Source of the DNA: Amycolatopsis lexingtonensis
Lineage (GTDB): Bacteria > Actinomycetota > Actinomycetes > Mycobacteriales > Pseudonocardiaceae
Length of the DNA stretch: 64,000 nt
Direction of reading: 5' to 3'
Assembly (NCBI RefSeq): GCF_014873755.1
Contig: NZ_JADBEG010000001.1
Location: 7,910,501-7,974,500 of the forward strand
Positions within the stretch are counted from its first letter, which is position 1, and each line of letters starts with the position of its first letter. Shown piece after piece: positions 18,911-27,246 of this stretch. The position numbers and the translations under genes are program-made. Below the pieces are notes generated by a model. The model was not told where the DNA came from and made no database searches. It saw nothing but the letters and a program-made list of their open reading frames with translations.

Positions 18911-20197
18911 TCAGCGGTAGAGCAGGTAGTGGCGACGTCCGCGGTCGAACTCGGCGAGCTCGGCCCGCCAGGCCCCGGTGACCTCGTCGACGCCCGCCCC
19001 GGCGTCGATCGCGGTCCGCAGCCGGTCGGAGCCGGAAAGCTTGTCGATGTAGTTGTCCGGGCGCCACGCGAAGACGTCCGGGTGCAGCGCCTTCGCCGTG
19101 ACGAGCATGGCGACCGCGGTCCGGATCGCGTCGAAGGCCCGCGGGTCGCTCACGCTCAGCTGCACGCCACCGCAGGTCTGGTTGACGAACTTGCTGAACG
19201 TCGGCACGAAGTAGACCTCGCGGAACTTCGCGCCCGGCAGCGCGAGGTCTTCGAGCTTCTCGCGCCAGCGCCAGTCGAGCCCGGGCGCGCCGATGATCTC
19301 GAACGGCCGGGTCGTCCCGCGGCCCTCGGAGAACACTGTGCCCTCGAACATGCCGGTGCCCGGATAGACGAGCGCGGTGTCCGGGGTCGGCATGTTCGGG
19401 CTCGGCAGCACCCAGTTCAGCCCGGTCCGCGCGAAGAGCGTGTCGCGCTGCCAGCCGCGGACCTGGACGACATCGAGGTGGTCCAGCTTCACGCCGTCGC
19501 CGGGCAGGAACTCCCCGGCGAAGTAGCGGGCCAGCTCACCGGCGGTCATGCCGTGCTGCTGGACGATCGGCTTCCGCCCGATCCCGGAGGCGAACTTCGG
19601 GTCGAGCAGCGGGCCGGCCGCCCGGCCGCCGATCGGGTTCGGCCGGTCGAGCACGACGAACGCGGCTTTGGCCTGGGCGGCCGCCACCATCGCGGTGTAG
19701 AGCGACCAGATGTAGGTGTAGAAGCGTGCGCCGACGTCGGCGATGTCGAAGACGACGGTGTCGACGCCCGCCTTGGTGAACAGCGAGGCGAGCTTCGTCG
19801 CGTCGACGCCGTACGCGTCGTACACCGGGACGCCCGTGCGGGGATCGGTGTAATCGCCTTCGGAGCCGCCGGCCTGCGCGCTCCCGCGGAAGCCGTGCTC
19901 GGGCCCGAAGGCCGCGACCGGCTTGACGCCGGCCGCGACCATCGAGTCGACGATGTGGTCGCCGTTCAGCAGCACGCCGGTGGGGTTCGACAGCACCCCG
20001 AGCTTGCGGCCCTTGAGCGGACCCCAGCCCTGCGCGGCCAGCTGCTCCGCGCCGGTGAGGACGCGGCCTGGGCCTTGTCCTTGGCCAGCTTCCGGCTCGG
20101 CTGCTTCCGGCTGGGCTCCCGCGACGGCCGAACCGCCGGCCAGCAGGGGGACCGCCAGCGCGCTCGCGCCCAGGAAGCGGCGCCGGTCGAGCGTCAC
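18911..20197 (-). CDS. namZ: Exo-beta-N-acetylmuramidase NamZ (DUF1343)
   Basis: 428-aa exported protein of the DUF1343/NamZ family, which removes terminal MurNAc from the non-reducing end of glycan chains. A Tat-type signal is present (LDRRRFLGASALAVPLLAGGS). The family's conserved catalytic segment AFGPEHGFRGSAQAG is intact, followed by PVYDAYG, FDIADVGARFYTYIWSLY, LDRPNPIGG and FEGTVFSEGRGTTRPFE. GTG 20197 overlaps the nagZ stop (GTGA, 4 nt), so the two are translationally coupled. With NagZ and the AmiE-like protein it would release free MurNAc and GlcNAc outside the membrane. Confidence 0.9.
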   Translation of the reverse strand: MTLDRRRFLGASALAVPLLAGGSAVAGAQPEAAEPEAGQGQGPGRVLTGAEQLAAQGWGPLKGRKLGVLSNPTGVLLNGDHIVDSMVAAGVKPVAAFGPEHGFRGSAQAGGSEGDYTDPRTGVPVYDAYGVDATKLASLFTKAGVDTVVFDIADVGARFYTYIWSLYTAMVAAAQAKAAFVVLDRPNPIGGRAAGPLLDPKFASGIGRKPIVQQHGMTAGELARYFAGEFLPGDGVKLDHLDVVQVRGWQRDTLFARTGLNWVLPSPNMPTPDTALVYPGTGMFEGTVFSEGRGTTRPFEIIGAPGLDWRWREKLEDLALPGAKFREVYFVPTFSKFVNQTCGGVQLSVSDPRAFDAIRTAVAMLVTAKALHPDVFAWRPDNYIDKLSGSDRLRTAIDAGAGVDEVTGAWRAELAEFDRGRRHYLLYR

Positions 20198-21984
20198 CAG
20201 GTCAGCCCGTGGCCGAACGGGTACTTGACGGTGGTCAGGTCGGCGCCCGCCGGGACGTCGACCGGCAGCTTCCCGACCGGCTTCGTCTCGCCGAGCACCA
20301 CCTTGGCGAGCGCCTCGAGGGTCGGCGTGATGTAGCCGTAGGTGGCCAGCCACGTCTTGACGGTGCTCGGGTAGCCGGCGTCGTAGGGGATCTGCGCGGC
20401 GACCGCGACGACCGGTTTCCCGGTGGCCTGGAGGGCGTCGAGCAGCTTGGTCTGCCGGGGGTAGGTGGCGATGTTGTTGGTCAGCACGACCACCAGGTCG
20501 GTGTTCTGGGCGTTCGCGACGGCTTGCGCGATCTGCGCGTCCGTCGGCGCCTGCCCGGTCTGGTAGGCGGTCGCGGCCGTGCCGTGCGCGGTCAGCTTCT
20601 GGGCCAGCGTCGCCGTCGTGGAGACGCCCCAGCCGGTGACGAGCGTGGTCGCGGGCTTCTGCTTCAGCGGCAGCAGGCCGGCGTCGTTCGAGATGGCCGT
20701 GATGCCGCGGTCGGCGATGTCCTGCGCCGTCGCGAGGCTCGCCGGCACGCCGACGGTCTTCATCACGCGGTTCGCGTCGACGAACGGCGAGAACAGGATG
20801 CCGCGCTTGAACTTCAGCTTCAGCACGCGCAGCACGCTCTGGTCGATCCGCTGCATCGGGATGTCACCGGTCTTCACGGCGTTGAGCACCGAGTTGACGG
20901 CGAGGTCGAGGTGCACCGGCATGAGCAGCTGGTCGATGCCGGCCTTGAGCGCGAGCACCGGGATCTCGGCGTCGCTGTGCAGCTCGCGCACGCCCTGCAT
21001 CTCGAGGGCGTCGGTGACGACCACGCCGTTGTACCCGAGCTCGTCACGCAGCTTGCCGGTGATGATCGGCTTCGACAGCGTCGCGGGTTCGAGCGACGGG
21101 TCGAGGCTGGGGAACTGGATGTGCGCGCTCATGATCGAGTCGACGCCGGCCGCGATGGCGGCCTTGAACGGCGGCACGTCGGTGGCCCGCCACTGCGCTT
21201 CGGTGCTGTCGATCCGCGGCAGCCCGGTGTGGCTGTCGGTCGGCGCGGCGCCGTGCCCGGGGAAGTGCTTGGCGGTCGCGGCCACGGACTGCTGGAAGCC
21301 CTTGAGCTCGGCGGTGACGAAGTCGCTGGCCAGCCCGGGCTGGCCAGCGAAGGACCGCACGCCGATGACCGGGTTGGCGGGGTTGGAGTTGACGTCCGAA
21401 TCGGGCGCGAAGTCCTGGTTGATCCCGACCGCGCGCAGCTCCCGCCCGAGGATCGTGGCGGCCTGCGTCGCCCGGCCGGTGTCCCGGCCGGCGGAGATGG
21501 CCATGGCGTTCGGGAACTCGGTGGCCGGCGCGCCCATCCGCGTGACGGTGCCGCCCTCCTGGTCGGCGGCGATCTGCAGCGGGATGTGCGCCCCGCTGGT
21601 GATGGCGGCCTTCTGCAGCCCGTTCGAGAGCTTCGCGACCTGGACCGGGTCGTCGAAGTTGTCGCGCGTGTCGTTGTTGAAGTAGATGACACCGCCCAGG
21701 TGGTACTTCCGGACCACCTGCGCCGGGGTGTCGACACCGAAGTCGGTCTGGTTCTTCGGGTTCACCTCGTCGGCCGTCTTGCCGTTCACCCAGGTGATGA
21801 ACAGCTGCCCGACCTTTTCCTCCAGCGTCAGCCCCCGCAGCGCCTGCGTGGCGGCGGCCTCCGCCTGCGCGTCCACGCTCATCCGCGGTGCGCTCGCCGC
21901 GGTCGCGACACCCACACCGGTGAACGCGAGCACCCCCGCGACGGGCAGGGCGAGCGCATGGAACCTCCGATTTCGGGTCGTCAC
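20194..21984 (-). CDS. nagZ: Beta-N-acetylglucosaminidase NagZ (GH3)
   Basis: 596-aa secreted GH3 exo-beta-N-acetylglucosaminidase with the extra C-terminal domain seen in B. subtilis NagZ. Signal peptide about 1-35. The NagZ catalytic His/Asp loop is KHFPGHGAAPTDSHTGLP (about 235-252) and the nucleophile Asp lies in VVTDALEMQG (about 324). The C-terminal part (about 400-596) is the second GH3 domain. GTG 21984 has GGGAGG 6 nt upstream. First gene of the nagZ-namZ-amiE-like operon, which is followed by rpiR-murQ. Upstream lie 560 nt that hold the Ms1-like RNA. Confidence 0.92.
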   Translation of the reverse strand: MTTRNRRFHALALPVAGVLAFTGVGVATAASAPRMSVDAQAEAAATQALRGLTLEEKVGQLFITWVNGKTADEVNPKNQTDFGVDTPAQVVRKYHLGGVIYFNNDTRDNFDDPVQVAKLSNGLQKAAITSGAHIPLQIAADQEGGTVTRMGAPATEFPNAMAISAGRDTGRATQAATILGRELRAVGINQDFAPDSDVNSNPANPVIGVRSFAGQPGLASDFVTAELKGFQQSVAATAKHFPGHGAAPTDSHTGLPRIDSTEAQWRATDVPPFKAAIAAGVDSIMSAHIQFPSLDPSLEPATLSKPIITGKLRDELGYNGVVVTDALEMQGVRELHSDAEIPVLALKAGIDQLLMPVHLDLAVNSVLNAVKTGDIPMQRIDQSVLRVLKLKFKRGILFSPFVDANRVMKTVGVPASLATAQDIADRGITAISNDAGLLPLKQKPATTLVTGWGVSTTATLAQKLTAHGTAATAYQTGQAPTDAQIAQAVANAQNTDLVVVLTNNIATYPRQTKLLDALQATGKPVVAVAAQIPYDAGYPSTVKTWLATYGYITPTLEALAKVVLGETKPVGKLPVDVPAGADLTTVKYPFGHGLTW

Positions 21985-22139
21985 GACCAGCCTCCCAGAA
22001 AGTTGCGGGCGCCCGGCGGACGTCAGAAGTCCACTCGGAGGCGCCAGTATCGGGAAGCTACTCACCGAATCCGTCGATGTCCATCGACCGACCGCAGCAA
22101 CGGGTCGTTCGTACCCGGATCGGTAGGAAACCCTGCACA

Positions 22140-22386
22140 CAGACGAGGCGGCGCCCGTGGCCGAGGGCCACGGGCGCCGCCTGCAAGCGCGAACTTCTCG
22201 GGCGACCAAGCGTGCAACTCTGGTCGTACCTACATGGACTCGGCGTGTGGCGTCCCACTACGCAGTCCCTAGACGACGAGCCTCCCGCGGCGCGCTGCGC
22301 GTGGGTACCCGGAGTCCGCGCACGGAGGTTTGCCGGGGTGGAACAGGCTTCTCTTCTACCTGCTCCCTGGCCGACCGAACGTCCGC
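22140..22386 (-). ncRNA. Ms1 / scr3559-type 6S-like RNA (candidate)
   Basis: Structured, abundant-type RNA on the minus strand. A near-consensus promoter is present: TTGAAG (22421-22416), 17-nt spacer, TAGAAA (22398-22393), predicting a start near 22386. The RNA ends with a perfect 17-bp hairpin with a GAG loop (22182-22146). Internal pairing includes GGAGCAGG/CCTGTTCC and GGACTC/GAGTCC. No coding potential. It lies just downstream of the Rv3661-type HAD gene, the location of MTS2823/Ms1 in mycobacteria and scr3559 in Streptomyces. Known Ms1 binds sigma-free RNA polymerase core in stationary phase. Assignment rests on position, promoter and structure, not on an alignment. Confidence 0.72.
22146..22182 (-). 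terminator. Perfect 17-bp hairpin ending the Ms1-like RNA
   Basis: Arms 22146-22162 and 22166-22182 are perfectly complementary around a 3-nt loop. One of the strongest hairpins in the window. Confidence 0.85.
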
Positions 22387-22548
22387 ACCTACTTTCTACG
22401 CCGTGAGCCCGGTCACTTCAAGTGCGCGGATGGGTGCACCGGTACAGAGGCTGGATCGGGTGACACAGGCACCCTGCGCGACGGACAATTCGAGGCTGGG
22501 CCAAGCAAAGCGGGGACCGTACGGCCGTGTGGGTGGCGGGTCGGGCGG

Positions 22549-23379
22549 CTACCGGGACCGACGGCGACGGCTGAGGCCGTACCAGGTCGCTCCGGCGGCC
22601 ACGGCGCCGACACCGAGGGCGACGATTCCCGCCGATCGGGTGGGGATCCGGGTGCGCAGCGACATCGGCCGGTCGAACGCGAGGATCGGCCAGCCGCGGT
22701 CGAGCGCCTCGCGCCGCAGGAGCTTGTCCGGGTTGACCGCGTGCGGGTGCCCGACCACTTCGAGCAGCGGGATGTCGGTGCTGGAGTCGGTGTAGGCGAA
22801 GCACTCGGCGAGGTCGTAGCCGTGCGTCGCGGCGAGCTGCTTCGCGGCGACGGCTTTGTTGGCGCCGTAGCAGTAGAAGTCGACTTCGCCGGAGTAGCGG
22901 CCGTCGACGATCTGCATCCGCGTCGCGACGCTGCGCGTCGCCCCCAGCATTTCGGCGACGGGGGCGACGACCTCCTCGCCGGTCGCCGAAAGCACGATGA
23001 CGTCGTGGCCGTCCGCGCGGTGGCGCGCGATCAGCTCCGCCGCTTCGGCGTACACGAGCGGGTCGACGACGTCGTGCAGGGTTTCGCGGACGATCGCCGA
23101 AACCTGGGCGACGTCCCAGCCCGCGCACAGCGCGGAAACCTCGGCGCGCAACCGCTCGGTCTTGTTCTCGTCGGCGCCGGCGAGCGAAAACACAAGCTGC
23201 GCGTAGGCGCTTCGCAACGCGGCGCGACGGTTGATCAAACCCTCCCTCAGCAAGGGTTTGCTGAACGCCAGCGCGCTCGAGGAAGCGATGATCGTCTTGT
23301 CCAGGTCGAAGAACGCGGCCACCGCGTGCTCCGGGCCCGGCTTCCGCGTGCGCGACGGCGCACTGCTCGGTTCGGCCAC
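22549..23379 (-). CDS. HAD-IB family phosphatase (Rv3661-type)
   Basis: HAD-superfamily subfamily IB hydrolase, about 276 aa. Motif I is FFDLDKTIIASSSALAF (DxDxT), motif II VIVLSATGEE, motif III/IV region YGANKAVAAKQLAATHGYDLAECFAYTDSSTDIPLLEVVG. A C-terminal hydrophobic helix (AGIVALGVGAVAAGATWYGL) and a basic tail suggest membrane anchoring. GTG 23379 (VAEPSSAPSRTRK) is preferred over more distal starts such as ATG 23469. Relatives near ssd are annotated as differentiation-associated phosphatases; substrate unknown. Divergent from 6C RNA and ssd. Confidence 0.85.
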   Translation of the reverse strand: MAEPSSAPSRTRKPGPEHAVAAFFDLDKTIIASSSALAFSKPLLREGLINRRAALRSAYAQLVFSLAGADENKTERLRAEVSALCAGWDVAQVSAIVRETLHDVVDPLVYAEAAELIARHRADGHDVIVLSATGEEVVAPVAEMLGATRSVATRMQIVDGRYSGEVDFYCYGANKAVAAKQLAATHGYDLAECFAYTDSSTDIPLLEVVGHPHAVNPDKLLRREALDRGWPILAFDRPMSLRTRIPTRSAGIVALGVGAVAAGATWYGLSRRRRSR

Positions 23380-23549
23380 GTCGCCCAGGATAAGAGCTTG
23401 ATCGCGGCGCGTCCCGTTGATCCACCACGGGCGCGCCGCATCGCCGGAAATTCCATGACAGGAAGGCACTTCCGGCGCGCTGTGCCGTTACCGAACTGTG
23501 TGCCTCGTCCGGCGCGCGAACCGGCACCGGGCGGAGTTACAGTGAGGGA

Positions 23550-23640
23550 GCCCGGTGTCCAACCGGGCCGGTTCAGTCCGACCCCCCGGGGCTGAACCCA
23601 CGGCGGCCCCCGTCCCTCCCCCCTGGCGGGGGCCGCCCTC
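23550..23640 (+). ncRNA. 6C RNA (B11-type small RNA)
   Basis: Three consecutive hairpins on the plus strand. (1) GCCCGGT/ACCGGGC (23550-23568). (2) GGTTCAGTCC/GGGGCTGAACC (23570-23598) with a CCCCCC loop. (3) GGCGGCCCCCG/CGGGGGCCGCC (23602-23637), again with CCCCCC in the loop. Two hairpins each exposing six or more cytosines define the actinobacterial 6C motif. The position next to ssd matches B11 (ncRv13660c) in M. tuberculosis, which pairs through its C-rich loops with G-rich leaders. TACAGT (23538-23543) is a possible -10. Hairpin 3 also terminates. Confidence 0.88.
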
Positions 23641-23820
23641 TTACCTTCCGCTAACCTTCGCCGCTTTTCTTTTGGCCGGGCGGAATCCGTCTTCCGGTGC
23701 CACCGGATCGTCGGGTGCGGCGGTTCGCACCTCTTTCCGCCGCACGTGCGTCGCGGGCGGGCGCGATCGTGCCACAGCCCACCGACAAAACCGGTTCGCG
23801 AGCCACTGCCCGGCCGGAAG

Positions 23821-23847
23821 TTGTCCACAGCACCCGGGTTGTCCACA
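23821..23847 (+). promoter_or_regulatory. Two DnaA-box-like sites upstream of ssd
   Basis: TTGTCCACA occurs at 23821-23829 and again at 23839-23847, in phase at 18 bp; the repeat extends to GTTGTCCACAGC in both copies. This equals the high-GC actinobacterial DnaA-box consensus. They lie 95-120 nt upstream of the septum-site gene, suggesting replication-linked control (inference). Confidence 0.6.
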
Positions 23848-23941
23848 GCTCGCCGCCCGACCCGTTGTGCCCCCGTGCCCCGGCCCGCGACCGTGGAAGC
23901 CGGGCCACCCACGGCCCGCACCGACGACGGGGGAGGAACGC

Positions 23942-25015
23942 ATGACGGGGGAACGACCGCTGGTGGTCGCCGCGGACGAAACCGTGCTCGACGAGATACT
24001 GCGCGTGGCGGCGGTGGCGGGCTGCGAGCTGGACCGGGCACCGGACCTGACGGCGGCGCACACCCACTGGGCCCGCGCGCCCCTGGTGGTCCTCGACGAA
24101 GAAGCCGTGCGGCTGCCACCGGCCCTGCCCCGGCGCCGCGGGATCCTCCTGGTCTGCAAGGGCAGTCCGGGACCGGAGACGTGGCAGCACGCGTTCCGCG
24201 GCGGCGTCGAGCGCGTGATCTCGTTGCCGGACGAGGAGACCGAGCTGGCCGGCGCGTTCGCCGACGTCGTCGAAACCCCGGCGGAGGAAGCCGGCCTGGT
24301 CCTCGGCGTGATCGGCGGCCGGGGCGGCGCGGGCGCATCGGTGTTCGCGGCGACGCTGGCACTGGCGGCCGACCGCGAGCCCGGCGGCGCCCTGCTGGTG
24401 GACTGTGACCCGCTCGGCGGCGGCCTGGATGTGTTGCTCGGCTTGGAAAAGGCCCCCGGCCCCCGTTGGTCGGACGTACGCCTGACGGGCCGCGTCTCGT
24501 TGCCGTCGCTGGCCGCGACCCTGCCCCGCCGAAAGCACCGCGGCGGCAGCCTGCCGGTACTGGCCTGCGGCCCCGAAGGCGAAGGCCCCTCGGTCGAATC
24601 GCTGTCGGCGGTCCTTTCCGCGGGCCGCCGCTCGGGCCGCACGGTGGTCTGCGACCTCCCCCGCACCCTCACCGACGCAGCCGCGGAAGCGGTCGCGGTG
24701 GCCGACCTGGTGGTGCTGGTGGTGCCGGTCGAACTCCGCGCCTGCATGGCGGCGAAGCAGGTCTTGCGCCGCCTGTCCGAGCTGACGGCCCGAACCGGCG
24801 TCGTCGCATGTGGACGTTCGAGCACCGACGCGGGCCAAGCCCAAGCAGCCGGCCTCCTCGGCCCACCCCTACTGGCCGCAATGCCCCCGGAACGCGGCCT
24901 CCCAGCAGCAGTCGAACGCGGCGAGTTCCCAGCGAAAACGACGGGCCCGGTAGCCAAAGCAGCAGCCCGAGTACTGGCTGCAGCCCGCCACGAAGCCCGA
25001 ACGGCCACCCGATGA
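23942..25015 (+). CDS. ssd: Septum site-determining protein Ssd (MinD/CpaE-like)
   Basis: 357-aa ParA/MinD-superfamily protein, orthologue of Rv3660c by sequence type and position. N-terminal receiver-like part (about 1-110), then the ATPase-like domain. The deviant Walker A region reads GVIGGRGGAGASVFAATLA and lacks the usual lysines, so ATP hydrolysis is doubtful, as known for this family. LLVDCDPLGGGLDVLLG is the switch/Walker A' region. Acts as a septum or pilus-localisation regulator and heads the tad operon. ATG 23942 has GGGGAGG about 6 nt upstream. The next small ORF overlaps its stop (ATGA). Its last ~60 codons use A-ending codons more than the rest. Confidence 0.88.
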   Translation: MTGERPLVVAADETVLDEILRVAAVAGCELDRAPDLTAAHTHWARAPLVVLDEEAVRLPPALPRRRGILLVCKGSPGPETWQHAFRGGVERVISLPDEETELAGAFADVVETPAEEAGLVLGVIGGRGGAGASVFAATLALAADREPGGALLVDCDPLGGGLDVLLGLEKAPGPRWSDVRLTGRVSLPSLAATLPRRKHRGGSLPVLACGPEGEGPSVESLSAVLSAGRRSGRTVVCDLPRTLTDAAAEAVAVADLVVLVVPVELRACMAAKQVLRRLSELTARTGVVACGRSSTDAGQAQAAGLLGPPLLAAMPPERGLPAAVERGEFPAKTTGPVAKAAARVLAAARHEARTATR

Positions 25016-25275
25016 CAGCACCGACGAGAATGCGCGACCTCCTGCTGACAACCCTGCTGACCCTGGCAAGCCGCGGTCCGGCAAGCGCGAAGAACTTCCT
25101 GTCACTGCTGCCACCCGCCACCCAAGCCACGCCCACCCCTTCCCCGACGCTGGTGCCCCTCCCGCCACAAGCGGGCACCCGCGTCACGGCCGAGGCCACC
25201 CCACCCCCGGCTGGCACCCGAGTCACAGCCCACACCACCCCAACCGACCCCCCAACCAAGCCGGTGACCCCATGA
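25012..25275 (+). CDS. Small Pro/Thr-rich protein between ssd and tadA
   Basis: 87-aa ORF coupled on both sides: its ATG (25012) overlaps the ssd stop as ATGA, and its own stop overlaps the tadA start as ATGA (25272-25275). N-terminus MRDLLLTTLLTLASRGPASA resembles a weak signal or membrane-association segment. The rest is low-complexity Pro/Thr with AGTRVTA repeated twice. Unusual A-rich third positions for this genome. Not a family I recognise. Could be a secreted pilus accessory peptide or merely a translational bridge; the coupling makes it likely to be translated. Confidence 0.55.
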   Translation: MTAPTRMRDLLLTTLLTLASRGPASAKNFLSLLPPATQATPTPSPTLVPLPPQAGTRVTAEATPPPAGTRVTAHTTPTDPPTKPVTP

Positions 25276-26423
25276 CGACCGACTTCGTGGACCGCGTCCG
25301 CAACCGCCTCGCCGGCGACCGCCGCCAAGCCGACCCGGTCGCCGTCGCCACCGCCGTCCGCGCCGAGGCAGCCGGCGCCCTCGGCCACAACGCCGTCCTC
25401 GACGCGGCCCGCCAAGCCCGCGACGAATTCATCGGCGCCGGCCCACTGGCCCCGCTCCTCGAGGACCCGACAACCACCGACGTGCTCGTGACCGGCCCGG
25501 GCGAAGTCTGGACGGACGGCCCCGCCGGCCTCACCCGCACCACCGTCAGCTTCACCGGCGAGGAAGCCGTCCGCCGCCTGGCCCAGCGCCTCGCCCTCGC
25601 CGCGGGCCGCCGCCTCGACGACGCCCAGCCCTATGTGGACGGCTGGCTCCCCGGTTCCGGTCCGCACGGCCGGATCCGCGTCCACGCCGTCCTCCCACCG
25701 ATCGCGGCGGCGGGCACCTGCCTGTCCCTCCGCGTCCTCCGCCCGGCGACACACGACCTCGCCGCACTCCGCACCCTCGGCGCGTTCGACGCCGAAGGCG
25801 CGAAGCTGCTGCGGACCGTCGTCGCGAAGCGAATGGCCTTCCTCGTCACCGGCGGCACGGGCGCGGGCAAGACCACGCTCCTCGCCGCGCTGCTCGGCGC
25901 GGTCGACGGGAGCGAGCGGATCGTCTGCGTCGAGGACGCCGGCGAGCTGCAGCCCGCGCACCCGCAGTTCGTCAGCCTCGTCGCCCGTCCGGCCAATGTG
26001 GAGGGTGCGGGCGCGGTCGGCCTGCCCGAGCTGGTGCGCCAGGCACTGCGCATGCGCCCCGACCGCCTGGTGGTCGGCGAGGTCCGCGGCGCCGAGGTCG
26101 GCGCGTTGCTCACCGCGCTGAACACGGGCCACGACGGCGGCGCCTGCACCGTCCACGCGAACTCCCCGGCCGAGGCGCCCGCCCGCATCGAGGCGCTGGC
26201 CGCGCTGGGCGGTCTCGGCCGCGATGCCGTGCACAGCCAACTGGTCGCGGCGATCCGCGTCGTCCTGCACATGCGACGCGAACAGGGCGGCCGCCGTCGC
26301 CTCGCCGAGGTCGGCGTCCTCCGCGCCGAACACGGCCGGGCCCGGGTGGTGCCGGTGTGGCGCGCGGGCCGCTGGACGATCGACCGCCACCTGTTCGCGA
26401 CCTCGGGGGCGATCGCGTGCTGA
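25272..26423 (+). CDS. tadA: TadA/CpaF-family secretion ATPase
   Basis: 383-aa hexameric ATPase powering Flp-pilus or Tad secretion (Rv3659c type). Walker A GGTGAGKTTLLAAL (about 195-208), acidic box EDAGELQPAHPQF, Walker B region MRPDRLVVGEVRGAE, and the His box GHDGGACTVHANSP. Intact and near normal length. ATG 25272 overlaps the preceding small ORF. 64 nt separate it from tadB; that gap includes an AT-rich patch (GATTTTCTTTGC) that might hold a secondary promoter. Confidence 0.93.
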   Translation: MTTDFVDRVRNRLAGDRRQADPVAVATAVRAEAAGALGHNAVLDAARQARDEFIGAGPLAPLLEDPTTTDVLVTGPGEVWTDGPAGLTRTTVSFTGEEAVRRLAQRLALAAGRRLDDAQPYVDGWLPGSGPHGRIRVHAVLPPIAAAGTCLSLRVLRPATHDLAALRTLGAFDAEGAKLLRTVVAKRMAFLVTGGTGAGKTTLLAALLGAVDGSERIVCVEDAGELQPAHPQFVSLVARPANVEGAGAVGLPELVRQALRMRPDRLVVGEVRGAEVGALLTALNTGHDGGACTVHANSPAEAPARIEALAALGGLGRDAVHSQLVAAIRVVLHMRREQGGRRRLAEVGVLRAEHGRARVVPVWRAGRWTIDRHLFATSGAIAC

Positions 26424-26487
26424 CCCTCCTGTTGCTGCGATTTTCTTTGCTGGTGAACGCTTTCCCGCGCGAGCCGAGGAGACGCCG

Positions 26488-27246
26488 GTGATCACGGCGT
26501 GGCTCCCGCTGTGCTTCGGCGCGGCCCTGGCGTGCTGGCCCGCGCCACCGAACCGGCTCCAGGCGGCGGTCGAGCCACCCACACCGCTCCGCATTCCCGA
26601 CGTGTGGCGCGTCGTCCGCTGGCTGCTCCCGACGGCACTCGCCGGCCTGCTGGCCGGCGTCGGCGGCGCGATCGCCGCCGGCGTCCTGACGCTGGCGTGG
26701 CGCCAGGAGTGGCGAGCCCACCGGCGCGCCACCGCCGAGCTGGCGATGGCCGCGCACACCGCGACCGCGTTGCGGACGATGGTGGCCGAGCTTCGCTCCG
26801 GAGCCCACCCCGTCACCGCGGCGGAAGCGGCCGCGGACGTCGTCCCGGCGCTGGCGAACGACTTCCGCATCTTGGCGACGGCGGCCCGGCTCGACAGCGA
26901 ACTGCGCGCACCGGCCCTGCCGGAACTGGCGGCGGCCTGGACGCTGGGCAAGCGCTACGGCTTACCGATGGCCGACGTCCTCGACGCGGCCCGCCGTGAC
27001 GCTGAAGCGGGTCTGGGCTTCGCCCGCCGGATGCGCGCAAAGCTGGCCGGACCCCGGGCGAGCGCTGCGGTGCTCACCGGCCTGCCGGCGCTCTGCCTGC
27101 TCCTCGGGCAAGCCATGGGCGCGGCTCCACTGTCCGTCCTGACCGGCAGCACGCCGGGCGGGCTGCTGCTGATCGTCGGCAGCCTCCTGCTCTGGGCGGG
27201 AACGGCCTGGTGCCGCGCACTGACCGGACAGGCGCGCATCCGATGA
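26488..27246 (+). CDS. tadB: TadB-like type II secretion F-domain protein
   Basis: 252-aa inner-membrane platform protein of the Tad system (Rv3658c type). Membrane segments lie near the N-terminus (TAWLPLCFGAALACW; LLPTALAGLLAGVGGAIAAG) and C-terminus, with a cytosolic T2SSF helical bundle between (LAMAAHTATALRTMVAELRSGAHPVTAAEAAAD). GTG 26488 has GAGGAG 7 nt upstream. Shorter than classical TadB, as usual in actinobacteria. Overlaps tadC by ATGA. Confidence 0.85.
   Translation: MITAWLPLCFGAALACWPAPPNRLQAAVEPPTPLRIPDVWRVVRWLLPTALAGLLAGVGGAIAAGVLTLAWRQEWRAHRRATAELAMAAHTATALRTMVAELRSGAHPVTAAEAAADVVPALANDFRILATAARLDSELRAPALPELAAAWTLGKRYGLPMADVLDAARRDAEAGLGFARRMRAKLAGPRASAAVLTGLPALCLLLGQAMGAAPLSVLTGSTPGGLLLIVGSLLLWAGTAWCRALTGQARIR

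Noticed and set aside
22058..22548. Short frames within the Ms1-like region
   Set aside because: The region has a promoter, structure and terminator of an RNA gene; the frames look random.
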